DNA of 64,000 nt from Ectocarpus siliculosus. Lineage: Eukaryota; Sar; Phaeophyceae; Ectocarpales; Ectocarpaceae. Of the stretch, positions 39,388 through 51,348 are shown piece by piece. Every line of letters starts with the position of its first letter. The stretch's first letter is position 1. The stretch spans positions 136,422 through 200,421 of the forward strand of contig FN648484.1 in NCBI GenBank assembly GCA_000310025.1, given 5' to 3'. The notes below the pieces were generated by a model that made no database searches, was not told the origin of the DNA, and saw only the letters and a list, made by a program, of their open reading frames with translations. A program made the translations under genes and the position numbers.

Positions 39388-42300
39388 CCCTCTGGAGGAA
39401 AAAGCTCTGTTGCGCTCCCGTTTTTTGTTTATATTCGATGTGGGGGGGGTGAGGACGGTGGTAAATTACGCGCATTCCAGCGATTTTGGACAATAGAACG
39501 GGAGATTACAAAGAGAACTGGGACACAAACACCCTGTTGTTTATAGACTGCTTGATCTTTGCAAGTCTGAGCCGAGGGCATTTTGTCTTCTATTCATTGT
39601 TTCTACTGAATTAATGTTCCTTGTCTCCATGTTTTGAAGAAGCATAATGAGCGGATTTGATGCACACGCTGTCACATTTATCCGAATCGACGAACGCATT
39701 CAAAAAGCTATGACAGGTCAAGTAGAAATCCTAGGACAACCCCTGGCAACATGAAGTTTCCGTCCCTCGAAACACAAGCGGGGTTTGCAAACAAGCGTGC
39801 CGAGAGAGCGGCGTGCCGAGATCAAATACCTTCCCGGCAACGCTCTCGACTCTGTTTTAATCACGAACGTGACCCGCTTTCCGTTTCAATACAAAAATAG
39901 CACCACACTACCGAATCCATCATGAATTGCTGTCACCCCACGGTCCTGTCAAGTCAGTTTCATAGACATCTGATGTCCCGCGACTGTTTTCGGCGTAAGC
40001 TCTCGACATGCTAAGGTTGACAAGCTACCACCACGTGCGTGAATATCTGTTCAATCTGACATCACATGCAACTCGTGTTTTTGGAAGGTGCTTTTAGATT
40101 TACGCAACGACATTCGCCCACTGGCACACGCTAGTCCCGAAGCCCTGGATTTCCGTTGGTGACTTTGGTACCCTCGAACGTGAATTCCAATCCCGGCCAA
40201 GCGAGCATTCTCGCAATCCGCATCAAGCAGAGCTTTGGCGGCTAACCCCTCCAAGCTCAGAAAGGAAGCCCAAGCATGTTATGAATATTCCGGCCGTGCG
40301 AGGCGTTTTTAGCGCATAGAACGTGGGGCATGGTACACGTTTGTGTGCTAGGATGGATGTTCGCCTACGATTGGGAGTGGCGATGTGCCATCCATCTTGT
40401 ATGATTCTGTCGGTGCAACAAGAGGAAAGCGTCATCCTGCAACGTTCACGTTCCAGGGCATGGGCAGAACGGACCTTGCCTGTATTTCGTCGTGGTGCAC
40501 TTGCTCAACACTCAATCGGAAACACTGATGTATTGTTCGGTCGATGATTTTCACCCTCACGACGAGATGGTCTACCAAAATGACCGATGCCGAGAACAAG
40601 GCAAGACCCCATAATTAGTAGATTCAACTGGGAATGATCCGCTCGAAACGAAAGAACGACGAGTAAAAACAAAATTAAAAATATGTTCCAATGATGGTTG
40701 TTTGGCCTACCCTAATATTCCTGACACGATATCCCCTTGTTGTTGACCGGGCCCTTCGAGGTCAACTGAGAAGTGAGGTAAGACAGACACCGAGGTGCGC
40801 AAGCGGGTAACCTCAACGGTGACTGAAAGAGGCACCCACTGGGAATCAAACCTCATTCATCACCGGATATTTGGGATGAGGCAAGACCGTGCACTCCGGG
40901 TATTGTTTCTTGGGGATCTTGAGGAAGCTACCTGTCTTTTGGGACAACTAATACCACACCTCACTCCTACTTATTGGGTCAGTCAAACCCTATAACCGTA
41001 CCTGCTGTTGCTGCGCGTGAAGAAGAAATGATTGTTACGGATTCCTCGTCTTTCCACCCCATATTTCTAATCTCTCGATGCCGATGTTGTCGTGTTTTGA
41101 CGACGTCTCTGCAGCTTCTCCATCGACTCTTTCCCAGACATGGACCCGGTGGCACTGGAACATTTTTACATTCAGAAGGTAGGTCTCTGTTCCAGTATGA
41201 CTCGAGTATTGTGATCACCTGAAAGAACGTGTAGACACGTTGAAATCTACAGGGCCTAGGACCAGAAACATCCCCTTTCCGTGGATGATCTAGAAGTAAT
41301 ATTTACGTCCTTGATGATGAGCGTAATTTTTTTATACGCGGGCTCTTTTCTCTCTCTCCCTGGCCAACATTTTTTCTATCCAGACAGTTAAAATCCCTTA
41401 CGTTGCCATCAATATGCAGATATCCAACGGCGGTCCCCGCCAAGAACTGCATTTCCCCAGGTACCCTAGATCCACAAATAGATGGGACAAAATACATGAA
41501 AAAATGCCGACATCTGTACATCTCCTGTCTCTTCTTCAGTTTGGAAGTCGTGCAAAAAAGGCTTGAAAAGGATAGCAGAAGCTATTAACAACGGCGCAAG
41601 CAAATACTGAGTTGATTCCGGATGCATGGTTATCCGACAAAGTTTGGAGCGCGTTGTTGCCGTGGACCAAATTCGAACACCCCCGGACCAAATATCGATT
41701 CACCCTGCTCGCGGTGCCAGACAATGGGCAGTCGTTCAGCTGGCGAACAGGGAATGTTTTAGAGAGTGTGGTGTAACAGTATTCAGTGTTCTACATAGAT
41801 TTCAACATGTCGATGAGACTCCAGAGTTCGAAAAATTTACCATGTTCGGTTTGAAGGTCAGACTGTGATCAGGGCTGTGTTGCCCATTCCTTGCCCACAT
41901 CATGCCAAGGTCGATCAGCATCGGCAAAGCCGAGATATGTTTTTTTCGAAGATCGACCGTGAGACCGACGAGATGGCGAACCCGGAAACATCAGATCCCG
42001 CTAAATTGGCGGTCGCCGTGATGGATTACGATCCCCATGAGTTGCTCGTTCTCCTCAACACAAGTGAGAGTCCAAGAAGAGTCCACACACCAGCTGCTAA
42101 CTTGGGATTATGCGTTGATCATTGTCGGACTATCTTTCCATTGAGCAACTAGGATACCTCGGAAACATAAATCTAGAGCAGTTGGACCGAGAACGCATCT
42201 TGTACAGCCTAGCCTAGACGTACACGAGCATGATGCGTGAAAGCGGAGGAAAGGTGGGAGACGTAGCTCGAGCACTTGGCGGGATTATGGTCACACCTCC

Positions 42301-43491
42301 AGTACACCCATTGATATCAGACGAACTAATGACAATCGTTTCGAAGGGAGTGGCGGTGACTGGGGGCAGAAACATAATTTAATATCTTGCCTTTGATTGC
42401 AAGAGAGGATGTTTGGACCCGCGCGATTTCAAGAGAAACTGGGTGTCACACTCAAAGGTTTGTGTTGGCTCTCCTACAATAGGTTCGGAGGTTCATTCAT
42501 TGAGTCAATGCCGCCTCTGATGAAGTCGAGTCATCATTACGTAGCCGCAAATGTGAGGCCTGTAGAGCATTGCGACATTTGTCCACTTTGATATTGATTT
42601 GTTGACACATGTTCGCACGCTTGGGTATTATTGCGTAGTTTAAGTGGGCTGGCTTTGGCACATGTGCGAGATACAGCAGTGTGTTGTCCTTGTTTGATAC
42701 GAATGGTTGTTGTTAGCGCAGCCATTTCACGGTTTGCCATTGTTACCTGTCAACACTTTCTGTGTAACGCACGCACAATAACATTCAAATATTCAGAGCA
42801 GAAGTATTTGGAAGAATGGTAAGATGTGACGCCTCGACAAGGCGTAGCTTTCCAAGCGAAGACGCAACTAACAATATCGATCCCACAACGCACCTCAGGT
42901 GAATCTCTCGAAGATCCGAGAAGGCAAGCCGTGGGTATTGAAGTCACCCGTCGATTGGAACGACAGAGAACGTAATTATGATGACCCAGTCAGCCAAAAC
43001 TCTTCGGCGAAGGGCCTCTTCGTTGAAGCGCACCTTAATGAGTTCGTGGATCTTGTCTTATCGAGTTCTTGGGAGTGGTGCAGCGGGAAGTACTTAAGTT
43101 ACCTGTATTACACACCAGAACCGATACGTTTTTTTAATGCTGTTATAAATAGTTGCATGCCTCCAAGGTTGCGAGATGACATCGGGAATTGTTTAGTTGT
43201 TGATTCTCCTAGCAGACAATGAGAGGGAGCTCAATTTTCGTTACTTGTGATTGGTCAATATATTATTACAAAGTATCCATCGATTTTTGAATGATGGAAA
43301 GCTCTGTGGCGACTCGTGTTGCCGTTCGTGGAATTTTTGTTGTCCAGGTACGATGGCTCACTGAACTTTTTGTACGTGGTGAGGATTGAATTTTTCTTTA
43401 TGCTTGGCACGAACACCGTCGAGTACCTACTTTTCGTGTATTTCAAACATCTCATGAAGGTGTTTGACACCCCGAGACGTCTGTCTATCAC
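39388..43491. other. Repeat-rich intergenic region with decayed coding-like fragments
   Basis: No intact gene was found. Plus-strand open stretches at 41626-41868, 41865-42152 and 42899-43222 have protein-like composition (for example KIDRETDEMANPETSD and VNLSKIREGKPWVLK) but are in different frames and interrupted by stops. They may be relics of a transposon or pseudogene. A minus-strand B-box-like sequence near 40840-40860 lacks other tRNA features. Confidence 0.4.
41330..41475 (+). repeat. Distant copy of the 46-kb dispersed repeat
   Basis: It shares with the copies near 45.9-46.9 kb a C/T run (tctctctctccctggccaac), a tagaaa/taaaa-type block after ccaaccagaca-like sequence, the core cagatatccaa, and the terminal ccaggt. 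It therefore belongs to the same dispersed family but is isolated by more than 4 kb. Confidence 0.5.
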
Positions 43492-43493
43492 TA

Positions 43494-44123
43494 CAGTCGA
43501 CGGTCCTCAATAGCGGTGCCCTCAATAGCGAGATGACCTCTATAACGGCAACAAAATCGCTTGGCACGAATGCATCCCTCAATAGCGGTACGGGTGCCAC
43601 CATTGAGGAATTAATCCTTTATAGTGGCATTGTGCCGCTATATATGCCGCTAGAGCAAAATATGCATATAATGCAAGAAAAAGGCAAGGGGACCATCAAA
43701 GGTCATTCAAGGGTGGCGGGGCTCACGGCTGCACTCAATGCGCTCAGTACGGGCGTGAAGGAGATAGCGGTGGGGGGAGGTGGTGAACAAGACTCAGAGA
43801 TGTGCGAGGTACTCTCATACCTCGGCATCGTCCCGGGTAAGCCCGCCACCCCGGCAGCCATCGAGGAGGTCGAGTCTTGGGTGCAGCTAGAGGAGCAGGA
43901 TGAGGTGGTCAAGGCTCTCGCCGCGGACGCGAAGGCGGCGCTCAATGAGAAGATAAATGACAACTTTACAGAGGACTCCGATTCCGATGAGGAGGAGCTG
44001 AACGACACGGGGGAGGTTGAGAGTGCAGGGGGTAGGAAATTGATGGCGCCGCCGACGTACTCGGATCTGTCGGAATTTTTCGGTCCACTACAGCAAGCAG
44101 TACGCACAGTCGGGTGGAAATGA
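43494..44123 (+). mobile_element. pogo/Tigger-like DNA transposon, internally deleted
   Basis: The left end reads TA then cagtcgacggtcctcaatag, followed by repeated ctcaatagcgg / ctataacggc motifs, typical of Tc1/mariner-superfamily pogo or Tigger termini, which insert at TA. The open frame continuing to 44123 ends in an acidic run (EDSDSDEEELND) and PPTYSDLSEFFGPLQQAV, resembling the transposase C-terminus of that group. The CENP-B DNA-binding and DDE catalytic regions are missing, so it cannot be autonomous. No matching right inverted repeat was found before 44460. The Met at 43464 lies outside the element, so it is not the true start. Family assignment is by motif and layout only. Confidence 0.45.
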
Positions 44124-45014
44124 CGAGGCTGAACATCTTCTCTTCGCAAGGCCAAGATGTCGTTCCTCGCAGCCCACGCCGCTAAACCAGTCTAACAGTC
44201 AGACATGAGACTGTTGCTTGAATCATAGGCGCGTCGGTCAAGCTCAGCAGCAGTAGCAGTGCCTGTTCTTTGTTTTTGCTCCAGTTGTCCAGTTTAACAT
44301 TTTTTGTGTACGCTGTTTGGGCTCTGTTTGCACCTGTGGTTCATTGATTTTACGTTGTGCTCATTTTCTGTTTTCTGTACGGTTCGTTGCTCTGCTATGA
44401 TACGACTAATGGGGGCGTAGTGTTGCAGAGTACAGTCTACACGATGATGATGATTTCTGATTGAGCCAACTCAATATTGCACAGCTGTAGTTCTCCACAT
44501 ATTCTCTTCAATAACAGGATCGCCTATTTCGAGGCCGGGATTGGCCTGCCAACGAGAGCTTTGGGGCACACCTCTGCCACTTGCCCCACCGAGGCTTATC
44601 ATTCCACCGGGTTTCTACGGTTACATTTGTTTTTCTGGTGCATATATGCGTGCACGCGCATATTTCGTTTTTTGTCGTTGACAATATTTGAACGGCTTTA
44701 TATCGATTCTCTACTTTTCTCTCGGTGTACCAACACGAACCGAGCGATTCCTTTGCTTTCAAATGGGATCCGCGGTTGTCCCCGTGGTACTGTTATTTTG
44801 GAGTGGCATCACAGTAGCAGTAATGTGCGTTGTGTGACTGACGTCCAAATGCGTTGAGGACTCGTTTTTCGGAACAATCATCATCGAAGATGCGTGTGGC
44901 GACGCATACTTTGGTTGCCTGCGAATCTTCATTTCGTCTGTGCTCTCCATACATCAGATTCAGTTTGTCCGTTTGTCTTTGGGTTCAAAACTATTGTCGT
45001 TGCGCATCGTCCCA
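44124..45014. other. Non-coding flank of the pogo-like remnant
   Basis: No exon, RNA gene or repeat was recognised apart from AT-rich sequence. The right terminal repeat expected for the element to the left was looked for and not seen. Confidence 0.4.
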
Positions 45015-45120
45015 CATCATAACAACGATGCCACCATATAGAAAACAGGTTCCCGAGATCTGTGAGAGGTTGCATATCATAACAACGTCGCCACCATATA
45101 GAAAACAGGTTCCCGAGATC
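45015..45120. repeat. 60-bp tandem duplication
   Basis: Bases 45015-45060 and 45075-45120 are nearly identical (catcataacaacg to caggttcccgagatc) with an exact 60-base period and only a few differences. The pair directly abuts a degenerate telomere-like tract. Confidence 0.9.
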
Positions 45121-45155
45121 CAACCTAACCCCAATCCTTACCCTAACCCTCACCC
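45121..45155. repeat. Degenerate interstitial telomeric tract (CCCTAA type)
   Basis: The tract reads as imperfect CCCTAA/CCTAAC units (caacctaacc, taccctaaccct). CCCTAA is the complement of TTAGGG, the telomere repeat of many stramenopiles. Confidence 0.55.
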
Positions 45156-45529
45156 ACGGCCAACATACGGCCTAGCAGCCGCGAACTGGGCGAAAATACG
45201 GCGGTGCCTCGTTGTCGGAATGCGGAATAGACAGAAGGCGCTGGGCAGGACTCAACCGCTTGAAGCAACGCTCGACCAATCAGAGGGCGTCAAGACCCGT
45301 ACATGGGAAGAGTCACTATAATAATAGACCGTGAAGTACTGAATAATGAACACTGAATACACGTGGCATCTTCAATCATCACTCCTGTGCTGTCTGTACC
45401 GCGCCTGCACCTCTACCACTACTTGCCCGCTGACCTACCTCTCTATCGGGAGGGGAATGTTGGCTATGTATGAGCAGCAGAGCCTATGCGCTATGGACTG
45501 GAGCGTCATAGGCTCTCAGCTGATGCCCC

Positions 45530-45700
45530 AAAGGTGCGGCCGCCCCACGGTGTGAGGGGAGTGGCCGAGCCGATAAGCCCCCACAGAGAGGGTAGAAGAA
45601 AATACATAGTGTTTGGGAGAAGAGAACCCCCGCCGATGCGACAACAAGCGGGTACCATCATCATCTCCACAATCTACGATCCAAGCCCCCAGCAGAGCCA
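45530..45700 (-). repeat. Inverted copy of the gap-flanking repeat
   Basis: The sequence with gggtaccatcatcatctcc preceded by gacaacaagc is the reverse complement of the block at 46950-46995 (gatgttgatggtaccccc...tgttgttcc). It is similar to the other inverted copy at 49905-50040. Confidence 0.6.
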
Positions 45701-45818
45701 GACGTGTGCCTGGTCTGCTACTGTTTCCTGGCTTATGGACGACAAGGCTGTACTGTACGCCCCCAGCTGATCTCGCAGGTGCGGCCTCTCCGAGGCCTAT
45801 ATCAGGAGAGGCTTGAGG

Positions 45819-46880
45819 ACACGCTTGAAATCAGGCAGGGTCTAGGACCAGAATCCTCCCCCCGTGGCCTCGGGTGGCTGGTCGATTCACCTCCTTGGCG
45901 ATGGTAAAACAGAGTATGTTAATTCACACGAGTGTCTCTCTCTCCATCTATCTCTCTCTCCTGCCAACATTCCAACCAGACGGATAGAAACCCTCTTCTA
46001 CCATTTATCTTAGACATGCAGATATCCAAAGGATGGTTTCCCACCATAAACTACTGCTACCCAGGTGCGATGCATCCACAATGACCCCAAGGCCTATTAC
46101 TATCGGAAATAGACAATAATCAGATCTCAGATGTAGACACCTGGTTATACTCAAGAAAAACGACAGCGCTGATCGTGAAAGATGAACACCTTTTTACACG
46201 GCGATATCATTCCGGACTAATGCCACTCCATTTTGTTAGTCAGCGCATGTGTTCAACCTCCCATACAAAGCGTAGAATGCCCGCATTCAACGGTGAAATG
46301 CACGTTGCCGTCACGAGAGTTTGTTTTTACTCTGACTGACTGACCCTGGTCGGTCAGCCTGATTTATCGATACCTGTAGACACGCCTGATATCAGGCAGG
46401 GCCTAGGACCAGCATCACCCCCCGTGCCCTCGAGGGGTTGGTCGATTCACCTCCTTGGCGATGGTAAACAGAGTGTATTATTTCAGACAAATCTCTCTCT
46501 CTCCATCTCTTTCTCTTTCTCTCATGCCAACATGCCAACCAGAGAGATAGAAACACTAATCTACCATATCTTAGACATACAGATATCCAAAGGGCGGCTT
46601 CTCACATGGAACTACTGCTACCCAGGTGCGCTGCGTCAGGCCGTGGCACCAAAAGCCCCCGTAGAAATCGGGGACCAGACACGTCCCTTCGTGGCCTCCG
46701 GGGGCTGGTTGAGTCAAACACTTGGCGATAGTAAAAATGGAAAAATCTCTCTCTCTCCTTTTCTCAATAAATCATCCCCCGTTCCCTTAGATTCCAACCA
46801 GACAGGTAGAAACTCTATGCTACCATAACTTAAACAGACAGAATCCAGAGACGGCGTCCCCACTATACCCAGGTGCGCAG
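45819..46880 (+). repeat. Three diverged copies of a ~260-bp repeat
   Basis: Copies run about 45819-46088, 46381-46640 and 46641-46880. Each has the same order: ggcagggtctaggacca, cctccttggcgatggtaaa, a TCTCTC run, a tagaaac block, cagatatccaaagg, and ctacccaggtgcg. Divergence is roughly 15-30 percent by eye, so these are old copies. No ORF is shared between them. Confidence 0.8.
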
Positions 46881-46920
46881 TGCACACCTGCCCGCTGTAG
46901 ACCTGGGCTATGCTATGGGC

Positions 46921-47225
46921 TTTGTGGACAGTTTTTTTTTGGTGGGGGCTTGGACTTGACGATGTTGATGGTACCCCCTTGTTGTTCCATCCGGGGGGCT
47001 TCTGTTGACTTCCGAACATAATATACTCCTCTCTTGTCTTCCCTTCTACCCCCCTCTATGGGGGGCCTAGCCTCCCTCCCCCCTCACACCCTGGGGAGGC
47101 TGCCCTTGGGGGATCAACTGAGGGCGTATTGACTCTCTTGACCATAGGTTGGATCGTACCATCTGGAGATGAAGATGGTACCTCCCTCTTGTTCCAGCTA
47201 GGTGGGGGGCCTTTAATCCTCTCTA
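46921..47225 (+). repeat. Gap-flanking dispersed repeat, direct copy
   Basis: Landmarks gttgatggtaccccc, ccggggggcttctgttgact, acttccgaacataatata, tgtcttcccttctaccccc and ccctggggaggctgccc recur at 49267-49445. The copy runs into the assembly gap, so its end is unknown. Confidence 0.7.
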
Positions 47226-47848
47226 NNNNNNNNNNNNNNNNNNNNNNNNNNNNNNNNNNNNNNNNNNNNNNNNNNNNNNNNNNNNNNNNNNNNNNNNNNN
47301 NNNNNNNNNNNNNNNNNNNNNNNNNNNNNNNNNNNNNNNNNNNNNNNNNNNNNNNNNNNNNNNNNNNNNNNNNNNNNNNNNNNNNNNNNNNNNNNNNNNN
47401 NNNNNNNNNNNNNNNNNNNNNNNNNNNNNNNNNNNNNNNNNNNNNNNNNNNNNNNNNNNNNNNNNNNNNNNNNNNNNNNNNNNNNNNNNNNNNNNNNNNN
47501 NNNNNNNNNNNNNNNNNNNNNNNNNNNNNNNNNNNNNNNNNNNNNNNNNNNNNNNNNNNNNNNNNNNNNNNNNNNNNNNNNNNNNNNNNNNNNNNNNNNN
47601 NNNNNNNNNNNNNNNNNNNNNNNNNNNNNNNNNNNNNNNNNNNNNNNNNNNNNNNNNNNNNNNNNNNNNNNNNNNNNNNNNNNNNNNNNNNNNNNNNNNN
47701 NNNNNNNNNNNNNNNNNNNNNNNNNNNNNNNNNNNNNNNNNNNNNNNNNNNNNNNNNNNNNNNNNNNNNNNNNNNNNNNNNNNNNNNNNNNNNNNNNNNN
47801 NNNNNNNNNNNNNNNNNNNNNNNNNNNNNNNNNNNNNNNNNNNNNNNN
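47226..47848. other. Assembly gap (623 N)
   Basis: Unknown bases. Any ORF drawn through them, such as minus-strand frames covering 47213-48361, is an artefact. Confidence 1.
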
Positions 47849-47855
47849 TGAATTT

Positions 47856-47878
47856 GGGGGGGGGGGGGGGGGGGGGGG
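47856..47878. repeat. Poly-G run at the gap edge
   Basis: Twenty-three consecutive G follow the gap almost directly. It may be a true homopolymer that stopped sequencing or assembly, or a base-calling artefact. Confidence 0.8.
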
Positions 47879-47941
47879 TATGCCAGTCCAAAAAAATCCG
47901 TCGGGCCAACTTTCGGTTGCCATAAGAGTCAACCTTAGGGA

Positions 47942-48695
47942 CTGTTTTAACGTTAAATTTTTGCACCTAAATTGAGGCCCTGCACAAAAATAGGTTTCGG
48001 GGGGGTGCCGGAGACGCCGATTGGTCAACAGGAAAAAACACGATGAGGCTTTCTCTGCCCGGAAAAGCGGGACTTCGATATTGGGTGCAGCGAAAAAAAA
48101 TTGCAAATTCAATTGTTTGCTGAATAGAAGTAAGTACCCGAGTTGCACGGCGCCCCTTTTGCACCCCCCGTGATGAGCTGAACTCGTGCTGGCGTTACCC
48201 CTGACGGGACTGCATGTGGCATACTGGCCGTGCGACACCCACACGCATCGCCCACTTCCCGCTGTAGGGAATAGTTGTTTTGCAATGAATCTGTGAGCGC
48301 GCCAACTTTTCGCGCTGGTTGTGTAGCTGTGGAAATTGCTTTCCAATAGGTGCGATGTCAAAAGTCAACGGCCGTCTGTGTGCAGCGAGTCAGTCCAAAC
48401 AAAAGCTGTAGAGCAAGCCTGAGGGTGAGGCTTGGATCGCTGGCACCGCCTGCTGATGCTTAGCTTCGTGTGTGTTCTGATATATTTATACAGCTCCCGT
48501 ATGGTGCACATGGTCTGTCGCTCTACCTGGTTGGGTCACCATGTCACCTCGCGGCAGCGATTCCGCCGCATTTGGGTGTTGCTGAACTTGAAGAATTGCG
48601 TTATAATGACGCAAGCCCTTTTTGGCCAAAAACCCAATTAGGTCCATCCAATTTGGGTCCTCAATTTAGGTGCAAATTTTTAACGTTGAAACCGG
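47942..48695. repeat. Inverted repeat pair about 0.7 kb apart
   Basis: The left arm (47942-47979) contains taacgttaaatttttgcacc and ctaaattgaggcc. The right arm (48657-48695) contains the complement, cctcaatttaggtgcaaa and tttttaacgttgaaac. About 38 bases pair with few mismatches. The interval has no recognisable gene, so this may be a non-autonomous element or two opposed copies of one repeat. Confidence 0.65.
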
Positions 48696-49266
48696 CCATT
48701 ACTCTTTACACCCTGGGGGATACCGCGCCTAGGGATCGGTCGTGGGCATGTGTACAAAAATTCTCAACGCAATATCGATTTTTGCGAGTCCGTATCCACC
48801 GTCAAATGATGACAGAGTGGGCAGTTACGTCGAAAATACCCGACTCAATTCCTTAATCTCAAGAGCGAGCGCGGCGTTTCAAACTATGGTTCAGATAAAA
48901 TGTGTGAGGCTGGCAAGGGTTTGTTTTGTGGTCGCGTGTGATCCTGCCTGCTACTTCCTGACATCACCAGCCACGTTTTCGGAAACATAGCGTGGTGTTT
49001 ACCATACACAGACGATAACTCTCTGCCTATGTCTTAGGCTATTGCTGTTGGACATCCGCCCCACTTGATGTGCAAGCGAAAAGGCGCGCCCATGTCGTGG
49101 GGGCCATGCATATCCGTATCAACGGCTGTTTTCAATCGAGTAAGTACTTCGTCTCGCGTTTTCTCGTACTAGTTGCGCCGCAAATTTAGCTGCGCCGCAT
49201 TGTGGATGCGTTCGAAAGAGTTGCTACTTGCGGAGCACCAAAAATGTAGACCGAGCTCTGCTGTGG

Positions 49267-49445
49267 CTTGGATATAGTTCCGAGAACTGTTGAGGGTACC
49301 CCTTGTACTTCGGCCGGGTCTCCGTTGACTTCCGGACATGATATAATACTCCTGTCTTGTCTTTCCTTTTACCTTCCCCATGGGGGCTTGCGGGTGCGGC
49401 TTCCTCCCTTGCATCCCGGGGAGGCCATGCCTGGGGGGTCAGCTG
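49267..49445 (+). repeat. Second direct copy of the gap-flanking repeat
   Basis: It matches 46960-47115: gttgagggtaccccttg, gggtctccgttgacttccgg, acatgatataatactcctgtc, tgtctttccttttacc, and tcccggggaggcc. It is shorter than the first copy and diverged from it. Confidence 0.65.
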
Positions 49446-49904
49446 CTTGTTTGTCGAAGCTGCTTTTTGGTGTGTCGTATCTGGTGTGCTTATGAGTGCC
49501 AATTCTCGCTTCAAGGGGGGTAAGTAAAGCGTGTTTTAACGAAATCAAGTTGCTCCAGCGAGCTTGTGTTTGCTTATTAAACAAGTGCCTAAAATGCGTG
49601 TTGCTTGATCTTTCTTACAGCAGTGGGTGTGCTTTTCCGAGCTCCCGGACACACATGTATCACACACATCCAGTGTGACGGTATGACGCCAAGTTTCTGT
49701 GTGGATATTGCGGTAGCAGGCATTCTTGTGCCGTCAGTGAAATCAAATGCGAGAGTATGCCGAGGCCACTATTCTGCAAACTGTCTCATCGTCTTTCCGT
49801 ATCAAGGGGGTGTTCTACTGCATGTGGCGTCTTATCGCGGGTGTAAGGCTACGGCCAATGGACAGAGGAAAGCCTCAATCAATGTTGCATCCATAGACCA
49901 GTTG

Positions 49905-50040
49905 ACCCCCTAGGGCGGCCTCCTACGGGTGTGAAAGGAGAGGCCAGACCCCTCAGTCCACTGTGTCGGGGAGTCAACGGACACCAAGGGGTACCGTCAA
50001 CATCTCCAAGTACGATGTCGCAGCCCACTGCAGAGCCCGA
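49905..50040 (-). repeat. Second inverted copy of the gap-flanking repeat
   Basis: It reads ggcggcctcctacgggtgtg, gagtcaacggacaccaagg and ggtaccgtcaacatctcc, the reverse complement of the direct copies at 46.95 and 49.3 kb. Direct and inverted copies therefore bracket the gap on both sides. Confidence 0.6.
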
Positions 50041-50883
50041 TGTCTACATATCGCAGAAATGCCATTGTTTGTGAGTCCCTATGCATAGTTGAACGAGTCG
50101 ATTGTTGACCATCACGAAAAAAATGCCCATGAATCAATTCACCAATATCAATTAGCAGCAGCGAGCGCGGCAACTCCATTTGTCTAGTTGATTACTCTGA
50201 ACAATGACAATGTTTTCCGACATGTAGAGTACGTTGAGAGTATGATAGCCGCATAGCGTGCAGTGTATATACCATAAACAGACAACAGTTGTCTGTATTA
50301 ACTACATGATGTTTAATTTGTTCGAGTGAAATCCTGATTTGAACCGTGTTTGCATTGGAGCACGTGTGACTGCTGGAATGCTTTTTCTGGTAAAGACCCC
50401 AAGGAGTTCTTTTAAAACCTACACTAGTTCGTGAAGTAGAATTCTTGCTGAATCTTTACAAATACCACACAGCAGTATCATATCCACGTTGTTCTCTATC
50501 TTGTGTTGGTCCAGACTGTTCCACTGCTTACTCAAGTATGCACAAATAGCGATCTTGCTGCCAGAACGATATCTACTCATTGTGCTGTCACGAGAAATAC
50601 TTCACGACTGTAAGACCTCAAGATCACGCCGTAAACGACAAAAAACGCCAGCGGACTGACCACTATTTTTTTTTTCTCACAACCTCGGTGGCCGATTTGG
50701 TCTAAATCAATCTCTGCCACTCACGTGACAGTCCCGTGAATGACCTACAAGATAAACGAAAATGTATGATTCCTACACTAAACTCAAGTAAAGCCCCTTG
50801 CCAACATCTACCGCATAAAGAATCTGAATTTTCGGCCATCTGGTGGCGTTTCGGGCCACTTTTAGTGGTGAAGAATGATTTTG
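50041..50883. other. Intergenic, nothing recognised
   Basis: AT-rich sequence without convincing exons, RNA genes or repeats. Confidence 0.4.
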
Positions 50884-50946
50884 AGGTTGGGTTTTTTAGG
50901 TTGGGTTTTCCCCATAACCCAACCTGAAAACCCGACCTCAAACTAA
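50884..50946. repeat. Palindrome built from the CCAACCTGAAAAC motif
   Basis: gaggttgggttttttaggtt and gggttttcccc are followed by ataacccaacctgaaaaccc and gacctcaaac. The right half is the inverted complement of the left, a hairpin of about 28 bp per arm. The unit is the one found about 25 times in the intron minisatellite at 52668-52998. A further single copy lies near 51090-51105. Confidence 0.8.
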
Positions 50947-51348
50947 TAATACTGCCTTTCCCTGACACCAAATCCTCGCAGCAGCCATCCAACTCATCAG
51001 CAAATCACTTGCAACTGCCACCGCCCACACTCGACCCCTCGACCACCCCACCTACTCCCTGGAAAGCAGTCACGGGGCACCTGTTACCTAAAAACCCAAC
51101 CTCAAAGTTTAAAGCTGGCTAAATCAATCTTCACGCCACCCATCTAACACATCATATCCCACCACCTCTTTCCATACCAACACTCAGACACACAAACTTT
51201 GTGACACCCACATTGCACTCATACACGTTGAATTTAACCCATCCATGTCTCACCAGGTAAAACATGGGCAGGAAAAGGGGGAGGCAGCGTGGCAAAAACA
51301 AGAAGCAGATGATGAGCAAGAAGGGGGGGAGGCAGCTCTGCAAAAAAC

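Noticed and set aside
40840-40862. Minus-strand GAGGTTTGATTCCCAG, tRNA T-arm-like
   Set aside because: No D-arm or anticodon arm at the expected distance.
43464-43493. Met at 43464 as start of the 219-codon ORF
   Set aside because: It lies in flanking DNA outside the TA-bordered terminus; the frame is open across the boundary by chance.
47129-48361. Long ORFs of 240-382 codons on both strands around 47.2-48.4 kb
   Set aside because: They exist only because the 623-N gap contains no stop codons.
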